DNA of 64,000 nucleotides from Pseudomonas sp. K2I15. GTDB taxonomy: Bacteria; Pseudomonadota; Gammaproteobacteria; Pseudomonadales; Pseudomonadaceae. Below the pieces are notes generated by a model. It was not told the origin of the DNA, ran no database searches, and worked only from the letters and a program-made list of their open reading frames with translations. The translations under genes and the position numbers were made by a program. Positions 8,975 through 16,542 of the stretch are shown piece after piece; the first letter of the stretch is position 1; every line of letters begins with the position of its first letter. The DNA lies in the NCBI RefSeq assembly GCF_002204795.1, contig NZ_NIXO01000001.1:186001-250000 (forward strand), read 5' to 3'.

Positions 8975-9451
8975 CTATATCAAATAGGTAATGCGTTGAT
9001 TTCCCTCTGTGACGAAGTCCTTTTCCTCGGCAGCGTCCTGTATTTTTTCCAGACTTAACGTCTCACCCTTTATAAAGCGCTCATGTGTATTGCGCTTTAC
9101 CGTTATCTGCAGCTCGTTCCCTGAAGACAGTGCCTCCAGCACGCGCGTCAACGCCTGCTCATAAACCGCAGTATTGCCCTGTTCCTTGGCCAACGTGCCA
9201 TTCAGCACCAGTGCTGCCTCAATCCATACCCAGTAGTCGTAGTTGTTCTCGAAAGGAATCCGGGACAGTGGCTCGGTGATCTGTCCGGCAAGGTCTTTTT
9301 CGTTAATGACATACAACAGGTACGCCAGACGGGTGAGCGACTCAATGCGCAGCTTGTTGGTTTTGCTGTACTTGGCCGGGACCTTTGCCAGGTAATCCGC
9401 CAGCTGGCCGCTGGCAGATGAAAATGAGTCAAGCGCCTCGGTAATCAGCAT
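8975..9451 (-). CDS. Small helical protein, candidate orphan immunity protein
   Basis: Protein of 158 aa with an all-helical look (LRIESLTRLAYLLYVINEKD, NNYDYWVWIEAALVLNGTLA). The style resembles small immunity-type families such as DUF6707, but that name is from memory and uncertain. The ATG is chosen because GGAG lies 7 nt upstream; the longer frame begins at TTG inside that ribosome site. It overlaps the preceding 97-codon gene by 7 nt, so the two are probably translationally coupled. It lies downstream of an Rhs-immunity pair in the same orientation, as expected for displaced immunity genes. The base composition is lower in GC than the T6SS genes. Confidence 0.6.
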   Translation of the reverse strand: MLITEALDSFSSASGQLADYLAKVPAKYSKTNKLRIESLTRLAYLLYVINEKDLAGQITEPLSRIPFENNYDYWVWIEAALVLNGTLAKEQGNTAVYEQALTRVLEALSSGNELQITVKRNTHERFIKGETLSLEKIQDAAEEKDFVTEGNQRITYLI

Positions 9452-9738
9452 GCGGATCTCCAATCGGTTATTTCACAACTATTTTGACTCCAGCACCAGT
9501 GAACTTGTCCTTGTGGCCCGAACAGATCGCCCAGAACGTCAAGCGCAGCCTCACTGAGCACGAAAAATGGCCTTAGCGAAGCGCTTATATCGAACTGGTA
9601 GTTTTTCTTCCCTGAATCGCTTTTGCGCAACTCCAGCGCTATAGGCGTCGGTGGTTTTCCAGTCGGCATCGCTGCTGGCTGAGGAAAAAAATGAACCCGG
9701 CCACTGATTCGTTTTTTCACTTTATGGTTTGATCCCAT
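9445..9738 (-). CDS. Short protein resembling part of an Imm11/DUF1629 immunity protein
   Basis: Open frame of 97 aa starting at ATG with GAGAA just upstream. The segment ASLRPFFVLSEAALDVLGDL looks like the central part of the Imm11 (DUF1629) family. Those proteins are usually about twice this length. This copy ends soon after it, at a TGA overlapping the start of the next gene (ATGCTGA). It may be a truncated immunity gene or a small two-gene unit with the 158-aa protein. The N-terminus is basic (HKVKKRISGRVHFFPQ) with no signal peptide. Confidence 0.45.
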   Translation of the reverse strand: MGSNHKVKKRISGRVHFFPQPAAMPTGKPPTPIALELRKSDSGKKNYQFDISASLRPFFVLSEAALDVLGDLFGPQGQVHWCWSQNSCEITDWRSAC

Positions 9739-9750
9739 CCGTTCTCGGGT

Positions 9751-10620
9751 TTATTTCTTGCTGTTCATCACCGGGTCGGCGAGGTTCTCATCACGATCAT
9801 TCATGCGCTGCAAAAGTTTGACTGCACGCGAAAAACCTTGAGCGGCTGAGCGTTCCAGCCACTGTCGGGCTTGTTCAAAATCCTGCTCGACTATGTGCCC
9901 ATCAATATACATTTTCGCTAAGTCAAACTTGCCGTGGGCATCACCGGACTCTGCTCTGGGAAAGTGAAACCCCACCGTTTTGGTGGTTGTATCAATCTCC
10001 CAATAGTCGCGTTTGTTTGCCTGGAACAGCCGGACGGTTTGATCGTTTATCCATTCAACAGCGCCTAGCAGGGACTCAAAAAGACCCAACGCGATGCCGA
10101 TTCGTGTAGCGGTGAAAAATGCTTCAGGTGTGTTTTTGGATCCTTGCACCAGAACGCCTATATGGATGTATTGATCCGTACGCCAAGCGGCCGTCGCAGT
10201 GAGCGTTTTGGACGGGTTTTTTAGTGCGCGTCCGGCGGTGCCTGAAAACTGATAGTCACGTTTGATAATCTCGGCATGGAGCTTGTGTATCGGATCGGCA
10301 TCCCAGCCTTTAAGCACCGCGAGCGACAACAGCACTTCATGAATGTCCTCGATTAACGAACGGCGAATGGCACCCTCCGCAGCGTCCGCTGGTAGCTTAT
10401 CGAGGTGCTTGAATGGATGAGAGTAGATGCAGACATCCGTGAGTGTTTGCTCCGCCTCGACTGGTGCTGGCTTAAGGATTATTTTGGCGATTCCGCCAGC
10501 AGGCAGCCTGCATTTGGTTGCAAGGAGATAAATATAGAGTACGGCTGCCTCTCGAATACTTTGAGCCTGGAGGCTCTCCGGAGGGCAGGCGATTTCGAGT
10601 GTTGATAAATATTTGCTCAT
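9751..10620 (-). CDS. Sel1-repeat-ended protein, candidate orphan immunity protein
   Basis: Protein of 289 aa. The first 210 residues match no family I can name. The C-terminus has a Sel1-like repeat: GKFDLAKMYIDGHIVEQDFE followed by ARQWLERSAAQGFSRAVKLL (about residues 230-270). Sel1 repeats mediate protein contact and are common in immunity and scaffold proteins next to polymorphic toxins. The start is the ATG after a weak AGAAA site. It ends 12 nt before the 97-aa gene, so these three genes read as one operon. No partner toxin is present beside it, so it is probably an orphan from an earlier Rhs tip. Confidence 0.6.
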   Translation of the reverse strand: MSKYLSTLEIACPPESLQAQSIREAAVLYIYLLATKCRLPAGGIAKIILKPAPVEAEQTLTDVCIYSHPFKHLDKLPADAAEGAIRRSLIEDIHEVLLSLAVLKGWDADPIHKLHAEIIKRDYQFSGTAGRALKNPSKTLTATAAWRTDQYIHIGVLVQGSKNTPEAFFTATRIGIALGLFESLLGAVEWINDQTVRLFQANKRDYWEIDTTTKTVGFHFPRAESGDAHGKFDLAKMYIDGHIVEQDFEQARQWLERSAAQGFSRAVKLLQRMNDRDENLADPVMNSKK

Positions 10621-10848
10621 CAGAATTTCTATCTCGTCGCGTTTGGCAGTGAGTTGCCCGCTGGGTTAATCACCGATCCTGCCCGGCGTCGTTCAACGTA
10701 ACCGGCTACTCTTGCTTGGCGGGAGGGGGTGATATTCCTATTTACAGTGGCTGGCGAACGATATCGCTTGTAGGAATCGTAATTCGTTAAATAACTCCGT
10801 TACTCGATTACCAATCACCTCTCCAGGCCTCCGCGAATCTGGCTGGGC

Positions 10849-11046
10849 TTATGTAAATTGGACGAGGAAATACCCGGCCTCATCGCCTTCCTTCATCTTT
10901 TTCGCTCGGTTGTCGGCAAAAACGTAGCCGATGCCTCCGCCAAGTAATCCCTCATGGACCTCTTCAGTCGGTGGGGAAACGGGGTCAGACCACGGTTTCA
11001 TAATTATCGAGTAGTCAGTATTTCTCGATTCGTGGATTGACCCCAT
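10849..11046 (-). pseudogene. Possible gene remnant (65 codons) fused to a repeat
   Basis: The frame starts within the repeat block, so its first 25 residues (MGSIHESRN..., MKPWSDPVSPP) are probably not native. The last 35 residues (GGGIGYVFADNRAKKMKEGD...YFLVQFT) look protein-like and may be the surviving C-terminus of a lost immunity or toxin gene. No family is recognised. Confidence 0.25.
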
Positions 11047-11060
11047 TTTCTACTCTGACC
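10973..11060. repeat. Dispersed-element scar with GGGGTCAGACCACG motifs
   Basis: The block GGAAACGGGGTCAGACCACG appears near one end and GTGGATTGACCCCATTTTCT near the other, with TACTCTGACC beyond. The phrase GTGGTCTGACCCC and its variants recur at many loci in proteobacteria, often near REP-associated transposases. Here there is no transposase. I infer a small mobile-element remnant; the identity rests on memory of the motif. Confidence 0.4.
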
Positions 11061-11108
11061 GAGCCGCTCGGTTTTTGGTGAACTTGTAATTCAGTCCTTG
11101 TCCCATTT

Positions 11109-11678
11109 TTATTGAGCGTCGAATAGTGCTTGCGCGCCGAGTACGGCCTTGTTGACCCGTTCCGAGGCTATAGCGCTGTCGACGCGCAAATCTTCGGGCA
11201 AGCACTCGTACTTCATGAGTTCGTTCTCAGCAAGGACTCCACGTAAATGGGCAATGACCCTGAAAATGATGTGGTGCATACGCCAGCAAATGGACGGCTC
11301 AATATTAGCCAACTGTTGCTCTGTCGCGGGTTTGCTAATGCCACCTGTCCAAATTTCCGAATCAAATGCGAATTGAATCGCATCATATCCAGACGACGAC
11401 TTTTTGTAGTCGGGATCGCTGAACAGAATCTTCCAGCGAGGAATACCTGAAAAGCGCAGGCTGCAGAAAATCGGTCGGAATAGGCGTTTTGAGGTATCTA
11501 CCTCATTGATAGAAGCAGGCATTTTTGTATAAAACTTTGCGAAAATCTCGATCAGGTGCCCCAGCGCCGGTGGAATGAGCTCGATATAGCGGGCAATCAC
11601 AAATCCAGGCTCATCTGATGCATTGAGAGCCGGGATGTAAAAAAGATCACCGGGTTTAGGTGTCGTGAGGTTTTTCAT
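11109..11678 (-). CDS. Imm26-like immunity protein for the Rhs toxin
   Basis: Protein of 189 aa encoded 13 nt after the rhs stop, the classic position of the cognate immunity gene. The N-terminus TTPKPGDLFYIPALN...GFVIARYIELIPPALGHLIEI fits the Imm26 family opening (GD-x-hydrophobic-x-IPL, then a strand ending in ARxx). AGAGG lies 8 nt before the chosen ATG. A longer open frame runs back into rhs and is ignored. The protein is expected to stay in the cytosol and bind the Rhs C-terminal nuclease. AT-richer composition matches the toxin tip rather than the Rhs core. Position supports immunity strongly; the family name is less sure. Confidence 0.72.
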   Translation of the reverse strand: MKNLTTPKPGDLFYIPALNASDEPGFVIARYIELIPPALGHLIEIFAKFYTKMPASINEVDTSKRLFRPIFCSLRFSGIPRWKILFSDPDYKKSSSGYDAIQFAFDSEIWTGGISKPATEQQLANIEPSICWRMHHIIFRVIAHLRGVLAENELMKYECLPEDLRVDSAIASERVNKAVLGAQALFDAQ

Positions 11679-11691
11679 ACAGCGGCCTCTT

Positions 11692-14600
11692 CTAAGTGCA
11701 GGATTTGATTTTGCTTGGTTTGATGCCCAGCGCCTTGGCCGCAGCCCTATAATTTTTATAGTGAGTTTTACCGCGTGTATCGGTTCGACTTTTATTGATG
11801 GGTTCGATGACGTTGCCCGGAAACTTGCCCTTGGTTTTGTACTTCTCTCGATAGGCTTGTTCATAGCCTTTTGCTTGAGAGTAAGTCATCTTTCCATCTT
11901 GACCCTTCAACACCCTCAGCTCTCCATTACCCAGCCGCGTAGTCTTGTCATGCTGTCGTTCACGTGCTGAAGGATTCTGTTCGGTATGGCCTATGTAGTA
12001 GGGCGTTTTAGCATTCGGAGCGTAGAGCCCATACACATAAAATCCGGGTTTGTTGAGGGGGGTAGGAGCCCAGCCTAATGGATCCAGCCAGGTAAAAGGG
12101 TTGGCGCCATAAAGATAGAGATTCAAACCCCCTTGCAGGCCAATGGGATCCGGGGTGGTAAAACGACCTACATCCGGATCATAGAACCTGAAGGTGTTGA
12201 AGTGCAGCCCGGTTTCCCGATCCAGATACTGACCTTGAAGTCGCAAGTTCTGTTCTTCGAGATAGTACGGCTCGCGTATCTCCTCAAGCGTATTGCCCCA
12301 GACCCGATAGGTGGCTTGCCAGACTTGATGCCCGTCGACCTCGGTTAATTGCTCCGGTATTCCGTTGAGGTCATTGTGGTAGTACCGGGTGTTCTGTAGG
12401 GCCCCCTGGCCATCCACGCGTGCAAGAGGTTCAAAACCATCGTCCTCGTAGATGTACAAACTGGTTTGTTGATTGCGATGTTCTTGCAGCAACCGCAGGG
12501 CGTCCCACGTAAAACGGGTTTGACTTGATAAGTAGCCACCGTCTTGCTGGAGCGACTTACCTATTCTGCGGCCCAGCGGGTCATAGGACATGGTAACGAC
12601 GGTGCCTTTATCGTTACGCACCTCCGTCAAGCGGCTCTCAGCATCGTAGGCGAACCGCTGTACACCATGGCGAGCGCTGCGCTTTTCGATCATCCGGCCA
12701 AATGCGTCGTAGCGATAACGCTTGTCTTGATAAGTCAGCAGCTTGTTGTGCACCACCAGCCCGGCACCTGGTTGTGGGCCGTCGAGCAGGTTGGCGGCGG
12801 CGTCGTAGGCGAATGTTTCGCGCTGGCCTTGCAGGTTGTCCTGGCTGGCGATGATGCGGCCGGTGGCGTCGTAGTGCAGCAGTTGACGGTGTTGTGCTGC
12901 GGGCTGTTGGTCGAGTTTGCCGATCAGGTTGTCGGCGGGGTCGTACTCGAACTGCTTTTGCGCGGCTGCTGGCATCAACGAGGGCTGGCTGACGTGGCGT
13001 CGTTGGCGTGAGCGCAGGCGGCCGCTGCGGTCGTATTCGCTGCGGGTAATGATCTGGCCTTGGGTGCGCAGCACTTCGCGGTGCAGGCGGTCGCGCTCGA
13101 AGTCGCTGATGACCTGACCGTCGATGTTGATCTGGTGCAGATGGCCGCTGCCGTAGTACAGGCGATTGAGCCAACGGCCGTCCGGCAGTTGGGTCTGGAT
13201 CAGGTTGCCGAGTTCGTCGTAGTGGTGTTGCAGATTGCCCGCTGAACTCTGTTCGGCAAGCAATTGGCCAAGGGCGTCGTAAGCGAAGCCCAGAGCTTGG
13301 GCATTACCCTGCAGGTCGGTGAAGGTGACTGCCGTCAGTTGGTCCAGCGCATCGTAGCTGTAGTCGGTGCTGCCATCGTCGGTGACTTTCGCAATCAGTC
13401 GACCTACCGCATCGCGCTCAAGTTGATGAACGATGGGCGCCGGTGGCATCTCGGGAACCACTGCCAAGCCATTGCCATAAGGCGCTGCAACGGCGGTCAC
13501 CGCCGTGATGTTATTCAGGCGGTCGTAGTCGTAGCGCTTGGCGCTTCCGTCAAGGTCCTGTTGCTCGGTCAACCGATCCCCGGCATCCCAGGCAAACCGA
13601 TAACGTTCGCCGTTCTCGTTGATCAGCGCTTGCAGCCGTCCGTAGTTATCGTAGCCGAATTGCACCTGACGACCGTGGGCATCGGTACGCTGGCGCACCT
13701 GGCCACGACGGTTGTGCTGGTAGAGCGTGGTGTGGCCGGCGGGGTCGGTATAGCCCACCAACTGACCGCTGGCATCACGCTGATACTGCTCGGTGCGCCC
13801 GTCCGGCAGTTGGCTGTTGAGCAAGCGCCCCTGGGCGTCGTAGCTGAATTGAGTACGCTCGCCGAGGGCGTCGGTGATGACCTGCAAATAGCCCCGCTCG
13901 TCGTAGCGAAAGCGCGTTGGGTAACCCGAGCAATCGACATGCTCGACCAGTTGCCCGAACGGGTTCCAGCGCAGCTTTTTACTTTTGCCGGTGGCATCAA
14001 TGATTTCCACGACCTGGCCGTGGACGTCATAACGGTAGCGGGTGATGTGGCCCAGCGGATCGGTTTCGGCAATGCAGTTGCCGCGTGGGTCGTAGCGGTA
14101 CTGCCAGCTGTTGTCGGCTGCGTCGGTCTCCACCAGCGGCAACGCCCAATGTTCCAACCATAGGGTTGAATCGCTGCGACCCAGCGGGTCGGTTTCGCCG
14201 ATCAGGTTGCCCGCCTCGTCGTAGCTGTATTCATAGCGCCCGCCCTGCGGGTCGGTGGCGCTGAGCAACTGGCGTTCGTCGTTCCACTCAAACAGCCAGG
14301 TCTGGTCGAGGTTGTCGCTGTACTGAATGATCTGGTGCTGAGTGTTCCAGTGCCGGGTGCTGACCCGTTGCAAACTGTCGGTAACGCGGGTGAGGCCGGT
14401 CTTCAAGTCATAGTCGAACTGGTAAGCGTCGCCCTCATCGGTCCAGTGTCGGACTACACGCCATTCCAGGTCTTCAATCAAGGCCCAGTCATAGAAGCAG
14501 CGCAACCCGGTGGGCAACTGATGCTCCACCATTCGGCGCCCGGCGTCGTAAGCGAAGCGCCGTTGCACCTGGCCGCTGGCATCGCGTACCTCAGCCAGAC

Positions 14601-16080
14601 TACCTGCTGCGTCGTAGCCATAGCTCACGAGTACTTCACGGTGTTGGTCGGGATAAAGACGTTCGATGCGAGTGACCTGTTCACGGTCCCGGATCAGTTC
14701 GACCTGCACCAGGTCGAAGGTATCGCGCAGCCGCACCAGGCGTCCGCCGGCGTCGTAGTCGATGTGGATGCGGTTGTCGTTGCGGTCACCGAGCTGTATC
14801 AGGCGCAGTCGCGACGGGTTTGCTGGTGTAGGCTCGAACAAGCGGTACACGCCGTCGTCGCTTTCGATCAGTAACTGCCCATTTAGGTGTCGCCGCACCG
14901 CGAGCCCTTCACCCGCACTGAACACCGCGCTGCCCAATGCAATAGAGCCCATGTCGATGGGCCGCCCCTGCTCGTCGGTGTAGACCAGCGTCTCGCCGCC
15001 TTCGGGATGAGGCTGGATCTCAACACACACCTCGTAAGGTACGCCCCAGCCTGCGCCGAATAACCCATCGCGTCGCTCATCGCGGCTGTTGTAGAAGCGC
15101 TGCCAGTCAATCGGCAGGATGCCGGGCAATACAAAATCCAGCTCCTCGGCATCGCCCAGCACTTTCGCGCCGGTTGCGGCGTGCACCGGGTTGGACGAGC
15201 CCATGGCGGCGTTGGCCATGGCCCCCATCGCGCTGCTGACAGCCATTGAGGTCGCACCGCCAATCAACATGCACGGCAGTTTGCTGAAGAACTTCCCCTT
15301 GCCACCCTTGAGCATCAGTAACGCGGTGACCGCCAGCCCTACGCCCGGAGTCTTGCCGCTGCGAATTTCACGCACCACGACCGAGCCGCCGCCAATGGTC
15401 ACGTTCGACGAAATCAGTCCGGACGACACCACCGTCGCATCGCAAGTGCTGCGGTCGCCGCTACGGACGGCGGGTTGGCCGTTGACCGTGACCTTTTCCG
15501 AACCCTCTGCCAGAAACTGCGGCGGCATTGGCGGATGCTTCATGCAGACGACCAGGTCCAGCGGTTTGGGCACCGCGCCGGGTGCGGGAGTAGCGACAGT
15601 GGGGCGCCACATCTGGGAGAAAAAGCTCTCGGCCATGTCCAGGTAACTGGCTTCTGCTTCAGGCTTGGGGTCTTCCTGTTCTATACCAGCCGGTGCGACA
15701 TGGGACGTGATCGCACCGGCAGCGCGGGCGGCAGGAATGTTATTGGTGAGGGTATTGGTGGAGCCGGTAAGAATATTTGCCTGCACCGTGGGCGGGAACA
15801 GTGCGTTGCTGAAGCTCTCGCATAAATTGCTTAACCCCTTGTCCGCCCCGCTCTTGCTCATGGCGAAGCCGACAATCGTGCCCACAACTGCGCCGAGCAA
15901 GAAGCAGCCGAGCCCGCCGGTGACGACGGTAATGCCGGTGGCGGCAACCACGGCAGCGGTCGCGACGGCAGTGATCGCGATATTGGCAGCCACCTCCAGC
16001 ACACCGCCGAGGATGTCAGCCATCATCGAGGTATGCGACAGCGCATCGCCCATGCGGGCCGCCCATAGAGCGTCAGACAT
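11692..16080 (-). CDS. rhs: T6SS Rhs effector: prePAAR-TM-PAAR, Rhs cage, GIY-YIG-like nuclease tip
   Basis: Polymorphic toxin of 1462 aa. The prePAAR motif AARMGDALSH (residues 7-16) precedes a two-helix membrane region (about 28-75), the part an EagR chaperone binds. The PAAR domain spans about 178-245 (KHPPMPPQFLAEG...VRSGDRSTCD). From about 300 on it is Rhs cage with many YD repeats. The core ends with DPIGLQGGLNLYLYGANPFT then WLDPLGW, the conserved self-cleavage region. The tip (1338-1462) has FYVYGLYAPNAKTPYYIGHT and ARERQHDK, a GIY-YIG endonuclease pattern, so DNA cleavage is the likely activity. The tip region is visibly AT-richer than the core, consistent with tip exchange. The PAAR domain should cap VgrG. 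Confidence 0.93.
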   Translation of the reverse strand: MSDALWAARMGDALSHTSMMADILGGVLEVAANIAITAVATAAVVAATGITVVTGGLGCFLLGAVVGTIVGFAMSKSGADKGLSNLCESFSNALFPPTVQANILTGSTNTLTNNIPAARAAGAITSHVAPAGIEQEDPKPEAEASYLDMAESFFSQMWRPTVATPAPGAVPKPLDLVVCMKHPPMPPQFLAEGSEKVTVNGQPAVRSGDRSTCDATVVSSGLISSNVTIGGGSVVVREIRSGKTPGVGLAVTALLMLKGGKGKFFSKLPCMLIGGATSMAVSSAMGAMANAAMGSSNPVHAATGAKVLGDAEELDFVLPGILPIDWQRFYNSRDERRDGLFGAGWGVPYEVCVEIQPHPEGGETLVYTDEQGRPIDMGSIALGSAVFSAGEGLAVRRHLNGQLLIESDDGVYRLFEPTPANPSRLRLIQLGDRNDNRIHIDYDAGGRLVRLRDTFDLVQVELIRDREQVTRIERLYPDQHREVLVSYGYDAAGSLAEVRDASGQVQRRFAYDAGRRMVEHQLPTGLRCFYDWALIEDLEWRVVRHWTDEGDAYQFDYDLKTGLTRVTDSLQRVSTRHWNTQHQIIQYSDNLDQTWLFEWNDERQLLSATDPQGGRYEYSYDEAGNLIGETDPLGRSDSTLWLEHWALPLVETDAADNSWQYRYDPRGNCIAETDPLGHITRYRYDVHGQVVEIIDATGKSKKLRWNPFGQLVEHVDCSGYPTRFRYDERGYLQVITDALGERTQFSYDAQGRLLNSQLPDGRTEQYQRDASGQLVGYTDPAGHTTLYQHNRRGQVRQRTDAHGRQVQFGYDNYGRLQALINENGERYRFAWDAGDRLTEQQDLDGSAKRYDYDRLNNITAVTAVAAPYGNGLAVVPEMPPAPIVHQLERDAVGRLIAKVTDDGSTDYSYDALDQLTAVTFTDLQGNAQALGFAYDALGQLLAEQSSAGNLQHHYDELGNLIQTQLPDGRWLNRLYYGSGHLHQINIDGQVISDFERDRLHREVLRTQGQIITRSEYDRSGRLRSRQRRHVSQPSLMPAAAQKQFEYDPADNLIGKLDQQPAAQHRQLLHYDATGRIIASQDNLQGQRETFAYDAAANLLDGPQPGAGLVVHNKLLTYQDKRYRYDAFGRMIEKRSARHGVQRFAYDAESRLTEVRNDKGTVVTMSYDPLGRRIGKSLQQDGGYLSSQTRFTWDALRLLQEHRNQQTSLYIYEDDGFEPLARVDGQGALQNTRYYHNDLNGIPEQLTEVDGHQVWQATYRVWGNTLEEIREPYYLEEQNLRLQGQYLDRETGLHFNTFRFYDPDVGRFTTPDPIGLQGGLNLYLYGANPFTWLDPLGWAPTPLNKPGFYVYGLYAPNAKTPYYIGHTEQNPSARERQHDKTTRLGNGELRVLKGQDGKMTYSQAKGYEQAYREKYKTKGKFPGNVIEPINKSRTDTRGKTHYKNYRAAAKALGIKPSKIKSCT

Positions 16081-16092
16081 GCACGGTGCTCA

Positions 16093-16527
16093 TCAGGAAA
16101 TCGCGTCGAACGACAATGAGTTTTTGATCGTCGCCCAATGCGCCGCTTCGGCATCACCCAGCTTGTCGGCCTTCACGTAACTCAAGGCGAGCATCTTGCG
16201 CGTGCCGGGCAATACCAGCGCCAATTGATACTGGAATACCTTGTCGTTGCCCTTGTTGAACTGGCTGCGCAACTCGATGCCTTCCACTTCCTGGGCCGCG
16301 CCCAGACGCACGGTAACACCCGGCTGGTAGCGCAGGTCCTGCACCTGTTTTTCCAGGCGTTTGAGCTGGTCGTCGAAGTTGCTCTGCAAGGTTTCACCCT
16401 CGGCAAGGAAGCTGCGGCTGACGATCAGCGAGGTGCCCAAATCGGGGAACTTGAGGATGTTGATCGTCGCGTCCTGCAGCTCGCCGGCAGGCAGTTGGAA
16501 CTGGAATTCGTTGATTCGGTACGTCAT
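16093..16527 (-). CDS. eagR: EagR-type DUF1795 chaperone for the Rhs effector
   Basis: Cytosolic adaptor of 144 aa in the DUF1795/DcrB-like family. The opening MTYRINEFQFQLP and the middle VSRSFLAEGETLQSNFDDQL are typical. Eag chaperones shield the N-terminal transmembrane helices of prePAAR effectors before loading on VgrG. The gene lies exactly between vgrG (15 nt upstream) and rhs (12 nt downstream), as eagT6 lies next to tse6 in P. aeruginosa. The presence of a prePAAR motif in the neighbouring Rhs makes the assignment firm. Confidence 0.92.
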   Translation of the reverse strand: MTYRINEFQFQLPAGELQDATINILKFPDLGTSLIVSRSFLAEGETLQSNFDDQLKRLEKQVQDLRYQPGVTVRLGAAQEVEGIELRSQFNKGNDKVFQYQLALVLPGTRKMLALSYVKADKLGDAEAAHWATIKNSLSFDAIS

Positions 16528-16542
16528 GGAAAACAGGTCTCG

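Larger units (their letters stand above)
10621..11108. other. 488-bp stretch without a secure gene
   Basis: This AT-rich interval lies between the Imm26-like gene and the Sel1-ended gene. It holds a dispersed-repeat-like block (10973-11060) and a short open frame read out of that block (10849-11046). The remaining sequence shows several in-frame stops and no gene or clear promoter that I can support. It looks like a recombination scar. Confidence 0.5.

Noticed and set aside
12100-15100. Long run of near-repeats on the minus strand that could look like a repeat array
   Set aside because: They are YD-repeat codons of the Rhs core, not a DNA repeat array or CRISPR.
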